A stretch of DNA of 20,084 bases from an uncultured Clostridia bacterium (GTDB taxonomy: Bacteria > Bacillota > Clostridia > Christensenellales > Aristaeellaceae). Below the pieces are notes generated by a model. The model did no database searches and had not been told where the DNA came from. It worked only from the letters and a program-made list of their open reading frames with translations. Below, piece by piece: positions 8,063 through 15,683 of this stretch (the stretch's first letter is position 1; each line of letters begins with the position of its first letter). The translations under genes and the position numbers were made by a program. The DNA is taken from the NCBI GenBank assembly GCA_934631985.1, contig CAKTYE010000048.1, positions 1-20,084 of the forward strand, read 5' to 3'.

Positions 8063-9499
8063 TCAGAAATTCGGCGTGTCAGGCGTATCATAGGCAATGC
8101 CCAGATAGCGGCAGGCATCCTGCAAGGCGGCGCGATGATCGCCAAACACGCCCACAACGTGATGAATGTAGGGGCCGTAAACGAATTTCTTTTCCCACTT
8201 GATCCAATCGTCCACCTTCAGCCACACATAGTTACCGTTGGTGACGGGTCCCTCCACAGAATCGCCCTTGCCGACGAAGCAGCTGTATTTGCCGTTTACG
8301 CCGTCAAAGCGCAGCGTGGTCAGCGCGCCCTTCTTCAGTGGATAGAAGCCCTGACCGCCTTCCACGATATAGCCGTCGGCCTTTTCATCCTTCAGCTGCT
8401 TGGCGAAGGGGCCGCAGTGCCACAGCAGCTCGCAGTTGTCATCCTCAGGATGGCGAACAGTCAGATCTGCCACGAAGCTGGCGGAACGGTGATGGGTGGC
8501 GGCGACTGCCATCAGGGATGCAACGGCAGCATGGATGTCCAGTTCGCAGGCTGCGGGCAGGCCACGGTCGTTCAGGTCGCCAAGAATAAAGCAGGGAGCA
8601 ATGCCAAAGGCGGAGCGAATAGTATACCAGCAGTCACAGGCCACCGCGGTGCAATGGTATTTCTGCGCCAGCTGCATGATGCCAAGCTCGATTGCCGCGA
8701 CAACGCGCTTGTCCTTCAGGCGGCTCATGTCCAGCGTCTTCTCAATGTCGGCAACCATTTCATCCACTTCATCGGGACGGTTGGCAAGAATTTCCTTTAT
8801 GGTAGAGACCAGCATGGAGCCAGCAATCGGCACAAGTTCAATGCCGAACTTTTCCAGCAGCTCGCCCTCGTTGACCATTACGCTGAGGAACTGCTGCGGA
8901 CGGACGCTGAGCTGCAAAATGCGGGCGGTGCGGAAGGCCTTGACGATGCGGGCAGTGGACAGAAAATCCACAAAGCCCTTCTCAAAGGCAGCATCGGTGA
9001 GGCGGCAGTTCTCAATATAGCTGAAGGTCACACCATAACGGCTGAGTACCTTTGTGGCGGCAAAAATGCCGCATTGGCTGTCTGTGGGACGAGCGTCCAG
9101 GCCGTTGGGTGCAGGATCGCGGGGAGCCCACACCAGAATCGGCACATGCAGCTGCTTTGCCAGCTTTGCCACCGCTTCCTCCTGACCGAAGTTGCAAAAG
9201 GGGACGAACAGCGCGTCCACATGCTGATCCTGGAAATAATCCGCAATGATCTCCGCATCGGCATAGTCCGTCATGAAGGTATCCGCAGGCACCTGAATGG
9301 TCTGGCTGCCCAGGGCAAAGCTCTTGGCGCTGAAGGTCAGGCCCTTCGTATCGACTACATCCACATCATACTGGGCGGCAAGCTTTACCACCACTTCATC
9401 AATCTCGGCACGAAGCTGGCCCGCCAGGGGGTGCAGGAACATATCGCGGCGTGTGGGCGCATAACCCAGGCGCAGACGCGGCTTTTCAAACTTCAACAT
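8063..9499 (-). CDS. L-fucose/L-arabinose isomerase family protein
   Basis: A 478-residue protein of the FucI/AraA superfamily, the Mn-dependent aldose-ketose isomerases. The N-terminal half has the Rossmann-like strands of the family (VDALFVPFCNFGQEE at 94-108, PILVWAPRDP at 120-129). The C-terminal half has CELDIHAAVASLM at 318-330, ADLT at 344-347 and a terminal HHVVGVFGDH at 446-455. By analogy with FucI, E319, D345 and H446 or H447 are candidate metal ligands. The frame runs upstream to 9523, but the ATG at 9499 is chosen because AGGAGGAG lies 7 nt before it. It follows the reductase by 20 nt and precedes the aldolase by 17 nt. It probably converts an aldose to a ketose. Whether that is galactose to tagatose, fucose to fuculose or another pair is open. 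Confidence 0.85.
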   Translation of the reverse strand: MLKFEKPRLRLGYAPTRRDMFLHPLAGQLRAEIDEVVVKLAAQYDVDVVDTKGLTFSAKSFALGSQTIQVPADTFMTDYADAEIIADYFQDQHVDALFVPFCNFGQEEAVAKLAKQLHVPILVWAPRDPAPNGLDARPTDSQCGIFAATKVLSRYGVTFSYIENCRLTDAAFEKGFVDFLSTARIVKAFRTARILQLSVRPQQFLSVMVNEGELLEKFGIELVPIAGSMLVSTIKEILANRPDEVDEMVADIEKTLDMSRLKDKRVVAAIELGIMQLAQKYHCTAVACDCWYTIRSAFGIAPCFILGDLNDRGLPAACELDIHAAVASLMAVAATHHRSASFVADLTVRHPEDDNCELLWHCGPFAKQLKDEKADGYIVEGGQGFYPLKKGALTTLRFDGVNGKYSCFVGKGDSVEGPVTNGNYVWLKVDDWIKWEKKFVYGPYIHHVVGVFGDHRAALQDACRYLGIAYDTPDTPNF

Positions 9500-9519
9500 G
9501 GTGCTTCTCCTCCTTACGC

Positions 9520-10497
9520 TCAAGCATCTTCATCGGGATCAGGGATGATGGTGGGCTGGAACAGGCTGAGGAAATAAGGCATGGTATCGCAGAAAGCCTT
9601 GCTTACGCGATCCAGCGCTGCACGGTCCTCCTCCTCCAGCTTCAAGCTTTTGGCGACGAACAGCTCGTCCACATCCCGCTGTTCGCTGACGCCTACAATG
9701 GGGGCGGTAATACCTTCCTGATGCAGGTTCCAGTTCAGCGCCACGCAAGCGGGGGAAACATTGTATTTCTTCGCAAGGCGCACAACCTCGTCTGTGACGT
9801 TCATGGCGCGGTCATAGTAGGGATCCTGCGCCAGGGCGGAGACGCGGCGACCATCGCTCTGCGGGCGGTTTTCCCGGGTGAAGGTGCCGGTCAGCAGCCC
9901 CTGCGCCAGCGAGGAATAGGGAATAATGGAAATGTCGTTTTCAATGCAGTAGGGGCGAATCTTCTTGTCAATGTAGCGCCACAGCAGATTGTAGCAGGGC
10001 TGGTTGATGTCAATTTGCCCGTATTCAGCGGCTTCCTTCATCTGCTTCAGGCTGAAATTGGACACACCGATGGCGCGAATCTTGCCATCTGCGCGCAGCT
10101 TTTCCAGCGCCTTCATGGTGCCGGAAATGGGCATGGTACCCGTCCGATCCGGATAATGAATGAAGTACACATCCAGATAATCCACCTTCAGGCGCTTCAG
10201 AGACGCTTCACAGGCCTTGATGGTATCGTCATATTTCAGAGAGTCCATCCACAGCTTGCTGATCATCTGATAAGAGGAACGATCTACGCCGGTGAGAATA
10301 TCGCCCAGGGTGGTTTCAGCACGTCCCTGACCATAGCAATATGCCGTGTCAAAGGTGGTGATACCCTTATCGATGGCGTAGCGAACCAGTGTGCGGGCCT
10401 TGTCGTCATCCGCCGCACCCCAATAGTCGCCGCCCATCTGCCAGCAGCCGTATACAAAATCAGAGATTTGGACATTGGTTCTGCCTACCTGCTTCAA
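9520..10497 (-). CDS. Aldo/keto reductase
   Basis: With the start used here the protein has 325 residues and begins MKQVGRTNVQIS, the normal aldo/keto reductase opening. The catalytic tetrad is visible: D50 in TTFDTAY, Y55 in YCYGQG, K81 in ISKLW and H114 in FIHYPD, followed by IGVSNF and a C-terminal IVGVSEQ nucleotide-binding strand. It should be a cytoplasmic NAD(P)H-dependent reductase of an aldehyde or sugar. The frame also offers an ATG at 10521, but that has no ribosome binding site. AGAGGAGG (10507-10514) lies 9 nt before a TTG at 10497, which is therefore preferred. It opens the tight reductase-isomerase-aldolase-cupin block. A likely job is reducing the aldehyde produced by the aldolase, by inference. 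Confidence 0.9.
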   Translation of the reverse strand: MKQVGRTNVQISDFVYGCWQMGGDYWGAADDDKARTLVRYAIDKGITTFDTAYCYGQGRAETTLGDILTGVDRSSYQMISKLWMDSLKYDDTIKACEASLKRLKVDYLDVYFIHYPDRTGTMPISGTMKALEKLRADGKIRAIGVSNFSLKQMKEAAEYGQIDINQPCYNLLWRYIDKKIRPYCIENDISIIPYSSLAQGLLTGTFTRENRPQSDGRRVSALAQDPYYDRAMNVTDEVVRLAKKYNVSPACVALNWNLHQEGITAPIVGVSEQRDVDELFVAKSLKLEEEDRAALDRVSKAFCDTMPYFLSLFQPTIIPDPDEDA

Positions 10498-10536
10498 GTT
10501 GAAAAACCTCCTCTGTACCATTGTGTCGTTATTGTC

Positions 10537-10550
10537 AGGGGACGTCCCCT
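10537..10550. repeat. Perfect 14-bp palindrome between response regulator and reductase genes
   Basis: AGGGGACGTCCCCT is self-complementary over all 14 bases. It lies in the 69-nt gap after the response regulator stop and before the reductase start. It could be an operator, an mRNA-processing or termination element, or a fragment of a dispersed repeat. There is no loop to form a normal hairpin and no strong T tract beside it. Confidence 0.5.
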
Positions 10551-10566
10551 TGCTGCGCGGGAAAAA

Positions 10567-11292
10567 TCACAGGTGCATCATTTGCCGAAACTTCGTAATG
10601 AAGGAGCGGCTGACGGGAATCATCTCGGAACAATGCTTCATGCGCACACCATAGACCGAGTTTGCCATGGGCGAGATCGACTCGATCTGGGCCAGATTGA
10701 TAATAAACGCCCGGTGAACCTGCAGCCAGCCCTGTTTTTCCAATCGCTCTACCCAATCGGTTAGCGTGTTTTTCAGCAGGTATTCCGTATCCTCTACCAC
10801 AATCAGCAGCCTGCGGCCCTGCACATAAACGTACTGTGCCTGGCGCAGGTCAATGACGTAATTGCGGTCATTGCGCAGGGCCATGGTCTTGTATTCCGTT
10901 TCATCGGGAGCTTCCTTTTCAGAGGAAGAGCTGCTCAGCACCTTTTCCAGCTTCGCCATGGTGCGCTTCAGCCGGGGAGCGGTGGCGGGCTTCAATAAAT
11001 AGTCCACGGTGTTGTATTCATAAGAGTCAACGGCGTAATCTGCATAGGCCGTAATGAACACGATTTTTGTGTCGAGCTGACGCTCTTGCAGCGTCTGCGC
11101 GAAGGTAAGGCCGTCGATCTGGGGCATGCTAATGTCCAGAAAAATAACATCAGGATGGAGCAGGGAAGCTTGTTCCAGCGCATAGAGCGGGTCAGTGGTC
11201 TTCAGCAGAATTTCCACGGAAGGGTAAGCCTTCAGCAGAATTTCAAGGTTCTCCATGACGAGCGGCTCGTCGTCTACCATAAAAATTTTCAT
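10567..11292 (-). CDS. LytTR-family response regulator
   Basis: A 241-residue two-domain regulator. The N-terminal receiver (about 1-120) has the complete acidic site: D7 and D8 in MVDDEP, phospho-acceptor D53 in FLDISMP, T81 in ITAYAD and K101 in YLLKPA. A serine-rich linker follows, then a LytTR DNA-binding domain (about 140-240) with LQVHRAFIINLAQIESI and IPVSRSF, the typical LytTR strands. LytTR proteins bind pairs of direct repeats about two helical turns apart. It lies 105 nt after the binding-protein gene and 69 nt before the reductase. Its ribosome binding site is weak (AAAGAAG, 8 nt before the ATG). The only histidine kinase in the window is the divergent LytS-type gene at 17516, its likely partner. 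Confidence 0.94.
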   Translation of the reverse strand: MKIFMVDDEPLVMENLEILLKAYPSVEILLKTTDPLYALEQASLLHPDVIFLDISMPQIDGLTFAQTLQERQLDTKIVFITAYADYAVDSYEYNTVDYLLKPATAPRLKRTMAKLEKVLSSSSSEKEAPDETEYKTMALRNDRNYVIDLRQAQYVYVQGRRLLIVVEDTEYLLKNTLTDWVERLEKQGWLQVHRAFIINLAQIESISPMANSVYGVRMKHCSEMIPVSRSFITKFRQMMHL

Positions 11293-11340
11293 GTCATCAA
11301 CTTCTTTGCATAAGTAGAAGGCTTGGCGTCAGAATAAGCT

Positions 11341-11372
11341 GGGGAACGCCTGATTTTCATCAGGCGTTCCCC
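11341..11372. terminator. Strong stem-loop after the sugar-binding protein gene
   Basis: GGGGAACGCCTGAT (11341-11354) and ATCAGGCGTTCCCC (11359-11372) form a perfect 14-bp stem with a 4-nt loop. It lies 25 nt past the stop codon of the binding-protein gene on the minus strand. The minus-strand flank is AGCTTATTCT, a poor T tract, so mRNA 3'-end stabilisation or partial termination fits better than a full stop. The next gene downstream is the response regulator. Confidence 0.7.
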
Positions 11373-11397
11373 TTCAAAATTTCAGGGGAAAATTGCT

Positions 11398-12666
11398 TTA
11401 CACACCGGCGATGTCGTCAAAGCCTTCGTCCAGATTCTGCACAAGGCTGTCCACGACAGCGTCCAAATCATGGGAATCCATGTAGTCCTGCAAGGCGGCG
11501 CTGATGCACTCGATGTAGTAGTTAGAGAACTCAGCAGAGAACTGATTCTTGCCAGCCAGAGAGAACGTACGCGGATAGGTCAGGATTTCGTTCAGGTTCG
11601 GGTAAGCCGTCAGGTCCACGCCCTTCACGCCGGTAATGCGCTTGGCGATGGAGGCGTAGTAGGTGCCAGAATCCACGGAGTAGATGTAATTGTAGAATTT
11701 GCGGCCGTATTCCATCTTCAGGGGATCGGTGCTGTTGTACAGGCAGGACAGCGTACCGGAGGCCATCATCATCTTGGGTTCGCCGCTGTTGTCGGTAGGC
11801 ACCGCGAAGCAGCTCAGGTTCACATCGGGATTCAGCGAGGTTGCACCATCCAGCACCCAGGAGCCGTTGATGAAGATACCAGCCTTGCCGTTTGCCAGAT
11901 TGTAATAGGCAGTGGCGGAGGAGGTGCCGAAAGGATCGTCCTCAGCGTAGTCCAGAAGCTTGATGAATTCCTTCAGCGCGGCCTTGTAGTTTTCCTCATC
12001 CGAGAAGCGGCTCTCGCGCTTCATCAGCTGAGACCACCACTCGGGATTCGCATCGGTGTCCACCATGCTGTACAGGATGGGATACATGGCGCAGGCGATG
12101 CACCAGGTCTCGCCATAGGGGCTGGTCAGCGGGATGTAGCCATTGTCCTTCAGGGTTTGCAGCACCGTGTAGAAATCATCCAGCGTGGTGGGAACCTCCA
12201 GCCCCAACTCGTTGAACAGATCTACATTGTAGAACGCGGCATAGGACAGCTGATCCCACGGGATGCCAATCTGATGACCGTCGTACTGACCTTCAACCAG
12301 CACATTGTCCACAATGCGCTCACGGCATTCCATGTCGTCCAGCAGCGCCAGATGTCCGGCGTTATAGAACTCGATCAGACCCGTGCGGCCATTCATCATG
12401 TCGAAGATCATGGGCGCGTCTTCGTTTGCGATGCGGGTCTTCAGCGTCTGGTCATAGCTGCTGGCAGGAATGGCTTCGACCAGAACCTCGCACTCAGGGT
12501 ACATCGCCATGAACTCATCCGCCAGCTTCTGCACCCAGCTGATCATGCCTTCCTCAGCAAAGTGGTGCATCCAGGTGATGGAAACCTTGGTCTCCGCCAT
12601 ACCGACGGCGGGAAGCGCGGCAACCAGCAGCATCAGAGAGAGGATCAGGGCCAACGTCTTTTTCAT
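11398..12666 (-). CDS. Sugar ABC transporter extracellular substrate-binding protein
   Basis: A 422-residue family 1 extracellular solute-binding protein, the receptor of a CUT1 carbohydrate importer. It begins with a Sec signal peptide (KK, then a hydrophobic stretch to LPAVGMA), with probable cleavage after A24 and mature start ETKVSITWMHHFAEEG. The mature part has ITWMHHF, VEAIPASSYDQTLKTRIA and IFINGSWVLDGA stretches typical of maltose/oligosaccharide-binding proteins. No lipobox cysteine is present, unlike most Gram-positive binding proteins, so membrane attachment is not explained. GAAAGGAGAA about 6 nt upstream supports the ATG. It is separated from pfkB by 221 nt, so an extra promoter is possible but none was recognised. 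The stem-loop at 11341-11372 follows it. Ligand is unknown. Confidence 0.93.
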   Translation of the reverse strand: MKKTLALILSLMLLVAALPAVGMAETKVSITWMHHFAEEGMISWVQKLADEFMAMYPECEVLVEAIPASSYDQTLKTRIANEDAPMIFDMMNGRTGLIEFYNAGHLALLDDMECRERIVDNVLVEGQYDGHQIGIPWDQLSYAAFYNVDLFNELGLEVPTTLDDFYTVLQTLKDNGYIPLTSPYGETWCIACAMYPILYSMVDTDANPEWWSQLMKRESRFSDEENYKAALKEFIKLLDYAEDDPFGTSSATAYYNLANGKAGIFINGSWVLDGATSLNPDVNLSCFAVPTDNSGEPKMMMASGTLSCLYNSTDPLKMEYGRKFYNYIYSVDSGTYYASIAKRITGVKGVDLTAYPNLNEILTYPRTFSLAGKNQFSAEFSNYYIECISAALQDYMDSHDLDAVVDSLVQNLDEGFDDIAGV

Positions 12667-12887
12667 AGTGGTTCTCCTTTCTTTTCTGGCTTTCGCATAA
12701 AGTGCGGGATCGGCGAAGCACGGTGCGTCTCCAAGCGTGACGGACGGCTTTCAGGGGGATGAAGGACCGAGCGTCAAGCCATTGAGCAGCGTCGGCTTCC
12801 CTTATCCGCAAGACCCTCATGCGGTGTGCCAAGCTATTAAGCTGTTATGCCAACAGCCCAATATACGTTGCAGATGCGGACGGCGTA
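12667..12887. other. Intergenic region between PfkB kinase and binding-protein genes
   Basis: 221 nt without a supported gene. I see no convincing -35/-10 pair on the minus strand. A short inverted repeat, GCTGTT and AACAGC with a 5-nt loop at 12841-12857, lies 30 nt past the pfkB stop and might be a weak processing or termination site. Confidence 0.4.
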
Positions 12888-13844
12888 TCAGGTGACCAGG
12901 GAGGCGTAAAAAGCGGAACGCTCGTCCAGATCCGTCTTTTCGGGCAGTGTGCCATGGGCAAGGAAGTAGTCCACCATTTCGCGCGTGGGAATACCGGCAC
13001 GCCCGCCCAGACGTGTGCATTTGATGTAAGATACAGCAGAGGCGAAGCGGGCGCATTCCTCGGGAGACTGGCCCAGCAGCCATGCGGTGATATAACCGCC
13101 GTGGAACACATCGCCTGCGCCGGTGGTGTCTACCACCTGCAAGCCGCTGAAGGCTGGCAGCGAGAAATGCTTGCCTTCAGCGTAGCCTATACACCCGCGG
13201 GAGCCAAGTGTAAAGATGACGACCTTGCAGCCGCGGGCGGCGATCTGCTCCAGCCCCTCCTCCAGGGTCGCGTCCTTGAAGCGTCCCTTTACATAAAAGG
13301 CGGAAGCGATGAACAAATCCACATAAGGCTCTATGGCTTCAATAGCTGGGGAATACGTATCCGCGTCCATGGCGACGGTGATGCCATGCTCCTTTGCGAA
13401 CCTTGCCGCACGGAGGCTGGCGGGATCACCATTTTCCAGGTGGAGCAGTCTAGCAGAGGCCAGATACGCCAGATCCAACGCATCAGCCTCCAGCATGCCG
13501 GAGGTCCCTAAATCTCCAATGAATCGACGGTTCTCGTTTTTCTTTTCAGCAATGCTGAGACAGTAAGGACTGGTCTTGCCGGGACGAAGCTCAATATGAC
13601 TTACGTCCACACCGTGGCGCTGGAAGTCCTCCACGCAGAAGCGTCCCTTCGCGTCATCCCCCAGCACCGCATACATGCCGGCCTTCATGCCCAGCCGGGC
13701 TGCCGCCACCATGGCGCTGGCGACCTTGCCGCCGCTTTGGCTGGAAAAGCATTTGGCGAGAGCTGCGCCGTCCTGCGGCGGCATTTCATCAATTGCAACC
13801 AACAAATCTTTGACAGGCTTTCCGATTCCGATGACGTCAAGCAT
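12888..13844 (-). CDS. PfkB-family sugar kinase
   Basis: A 318-residue ribokinase/PfkB-family protein that phosphorylates a sugar with ATP in the cytoplasm. The N-terminal part has GGKVASAMVAAARLG (about 38-52), the sugar-binding GG motif region. The C-terminal signature DTTGAGDVFHGG (about 239-250) holds catalytic base D245 and the anion hole. An ATG also occurs 12 nt upstream at 13856, overlapping the permease stop as TAATG. The start at 13844 is preferred because GAGG sits 6 nt before it. It lies between the second permease and the binding protein, inside the transporter genes, which suggests it phosphorylates the imported sugar or its isomerised form. Ketose (tagatose/fructose-like) phosphorylation is a reasonable inference. 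Position of phosphorylation is unknown. Confidence 0.9.
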   Translation of the reverse strand: MLDVIGIGKPVKDLLVAIDEMPPQDGAALAKCFSSQSGGKVASAMVAAARLGMKAGMYAVLGDDAKGRFCVEDFQRHGVDVSHIELRPGKTSPYCLSIAEKKNENRRFIGDLGTSGMLEADALDLAYLASARLLHLENGDPASLRAARFAKEHGITVAMDADTYSPAIEAIEPYVDLFIASAFYVKGRFKDATLEEGLEQIAARGCKVVIFTLGSRGCIGYAEGKHFSLPAFSGLQVVDTTGAGDVFHGGYITAWLLGQSPEECARFASAVSYIKCTRLGGRAGIPTREMVDYFLAHGTLPEKTDLDERSAFYASLVT

Positions 13845-13855
13845 AGGCCACCTCA

Positions 13856-14758
13856 TTAAGTCTTAACTGCGCCGGCAGAAATGCCGGACACGATGTAGCG
13901 CTGCATCAGTACATAGAAGAACAGCACGGGGAGCATGGCGAGGACGGATGCGGCAAAGGCATTGCCGTAGTCAGAGGAATGCTCGCCAAAGAAGTAATAC
14001 TGCTTAATGGTCAGGGTTCGCACAGACTCACGCTGCAGCAGGATGACGGCAATGTTAAAGTCATTCCACAGCCACATGATGTGCAGGGCAATGACCGTTG
14101 CGGTAACGGGCATCAGCAGCGGAAACACGATGGAAAAGAAGGTACGGTAGGGGCCTGCACCGTCGATCATGGCGGCTTCCTCCAGCTCCTTCGGAACAGA
14201 CTTGACGAAACCAGTGTACAGGAACGTAGCATAGGCAACGGAGGTGCCGACCAGCATGATGGCGTAGCCCAGCAGCGTGTTCATCAGTCCCAGTGCCTTG
14301 TACAGCTTGTACACGGGGATCATCAGGATGGTAAAGGGAATCATCAGGGAAGCCAGATAGACCGTATCCATGGCGCGGATGATCAGGCTGGTCCTGCTGT
14401 TGCGGGCAATGGTGTAGCCGCCCATGGAGGAAACCAGCACGATGGCGGCAACTGCGGGAAACACCACCACGCAGGTGTTCAGCATGGCGTGGAAAAAGTT
14501 GCTTTTCTTCATGCCCACCACGAAGTTATCCAGGTAAAGAGAGGTGGGCCATGCCAGCGCGGAAGCGCGAATCTCATTTTCCGGCTTGAAGGCGGAAAGC
14601 AGCGCGATGTATACCGGAAACAGGAAGATCAGCAGCACCAGCAGGAGAAAGAAAACAGAGACAGCGGTCTTTAAGCCGCGATGGCTGACCATCTGCAAGG
14701 AGGCTGGCTCCTCAAATTTCCGGCCTTTGCGGTTATCCAGCTTGACGGTCTTCATCAT
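13856..14758 (-). CDS. Sugar ABC transporter permease (MalG type)
   Basis: A 300-residue inner-membrane permease with about six membrane segments. The cytoplasmic EAA loop reads ELEEAAMIDGAGPYRTFFSI at 191-210, the ATPase contact site, followed by VFPLLMPVTA. The short N-terminal tail and the loop close to the C-terminus fit the MalG-like partner of a CUT1 importer. Its first ATG overlaps the TGA of the upstream permease by one base (TGATG), so translation is probably coupled. GGGAGG lies about 10 nt before that ATG, and a second ATG follows directly. It works with the adjacent permease and the binding protein. No ATPase gene is present, so a shared MsmX/UgpC-like ATPase encoded elsewhere is presumably used. 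Confidence 0.95.
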   Translation of the reverse strand: MMKTVKLDNRKGRKFEEPASLQMVSHRGLKTAVSVFFLLLVLLIFLFPVYIALLSAFKPENEIRASALAWPTSLYLDNFVVGMKKSNFFHAMLNTCVVVFPAVAAIVLVSSMGGYTIARNSRTSLIIRAMDTVYLASLMIPFTILMIPVYKLYKALGLMNTLLGYAIMLVGTSVAYATFLYTGFVKSVPKELEEAAMIDGAGPYRTFFSIVFPLLMPVTATVIALHIMWLWNDFNIAVILLQRESVRTLTIKQYYFFGEHSSDYGNAFAASVLAMLPVLFFYVLMQRYIVSGISAGAVKT

Positions 14759-15657
14759 CAGTATTCAACCTCCCTTTTACGGAAGAAACCGGAGACGGTG
14801 CGGCCCAGAATGATAAGGAACAGCGCAAAGAGCAGGGAAAGCGCCTGACCATAGCCGGCCTTGCTGTAAGAATACAGATTCTCATAAATGTAGATGGTAA
14901 TGGTCTTGGAAGCGCCTGCGGGGCCGCCGTTGGTGGCGGCAAGCGTCATGCCGAATTCCCGCAGCCAGCTGGTCAGCGAAAGCGTGACGCATACAGAGAA
15001 GGAGGGCATCAGCAGCGGCAGCGTCACCTTGAAGAAGGTGCGGATCGAGCCTGCACCATCCACTGCGGCAGCATCATACAGGTCGGTGGGAATCCCCTTC
15101 AGTCCAGAATAGTAGATCAGCATATTGATACCGCAGCCATTCCAGATGCCCATGGAGACAATGGCGGGGATGACCGTGGATTTCTGCCCTAAAAAGCTCT
15201 TGCCGCCGATCAGCTCGGTGATCACCTCACCAAAGATGAACTTGCCGATAAAAGCGGTCAGTACAGCGCTGATGCACACAGGCGTAAAAAACGCAGTGCG
15301 GGCAAAGCGGCTGAGCCAGTTCAGATGGCGATTGCCTTCCAGCAGCCGGTTATGCACCATCAGCGCCAGCCCCAGGGAAACGATGGTGCCGAAGCCTGTA
15401 CCCAGTACCATGTACAGCAGCGAGTTTCTGATGGGCTTGACGATGCGGGTATCGGAAAAGGCTTTGATAAAGTTATCCAGACCAATGTAGTTATAGGTTT
15501 TATCAATGCCGTTCCAATCTGTAAAGGCAATGTTCAAGCCCATGCAGAAGGGGATGAAGATCGCGAAGCAAAACATGATGAGGCCTGGCAGCAGAAAAAC
15601 GTATCTGGAGCGTTTAATGGATCGCAGTGCCTTGGTTCGTTGCATCACATGTGTCAC
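14758..15657 (-). CDS. Sugar ABC transporter permease (MalF type)
   Basis: A 299-residue permease with about six membrane segments. The first is YVFLLPGLIMFCFAIFIPF near residue 20. The EAA loop DLYDAAAVDGAGSIRTFFKV lies at about 192-211. The order, upstream of the MalG-like gene, and the SRYVFLLPG start are typical of CUT1 MalF/UgpA-type permeases. The frame is open to a TTG at 15687, but a GTG at 15657 is preferred: GGAAGGA lies 6 nt before it, while the ATG at 15645 is too far from that site. It starts 26 nt after the beta-galactosidase-like gene and overlaps the next permease by one base. Confidence 0.94.
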   Translation of the reverse strand: MTHVMQRTKALRSIKRSRYVFLLPGLIMFCFAIFIPFCMGLNIAFTDWNGIDKTYNYIGLDNFIKAFSDTRIVKPIRNSLLYMVLGTGFGTIVSLGLALMVHNRLLEGNRHLNWLSRFARTAFFTPVCISAVLTAFIGKFIFGEVITELIGGKSFLGQKSTVIPAIVSMGIWNGCGINMLIYYSGLKGIPTDLYDAAAVDGAGSIRTFFKVTLPLLMPSFSVCVTLSLTSWLREFGMTLAATNGGPAGASKTITIYIYENLYSYSKAGYGQALSLLFALFLIILGRTVSGFFRKREVEY

Positions 15658-15683
15658 AGGAAATCCTTCCTTTCTTCGGAAAC

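Noticed and set aside
8063..9499. Naming the isomerase fucI or araA
   Set aside because: Superfamily membership is clear, but neither subfamily's full active-site pattern could be confirmed by eye, and the partner kinase and aldolase are not those of fucose or arabinose pathways.
8135..9577. 480-codon plus-strand open frame opposite the isomerase
   Set aside because: No initiation signal and no domain; it mirrors the codon bias of the real minus-strand gene.
9451..10764. 437-codon plus-strand open frame opposite the reductase
   Set aside because: Spans the ends of two real minus-strand genes and lacks a ribosome binding site or a family match.
11470..12762. 430-codon plus-strand open frame opposite the binding protein
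   Set aside because: Antisense to a clear signal-peptide-bearing binding protein, with a His/Gly/Val-rich translation and no domain.
12841..12857. Intrinsic terminator after the PfkB gene
   Set aside because: The stem is only 6 bp with a mixed downstream sequence and no T run, so it is noted as a weak inverted repeat and not called as a terminator.
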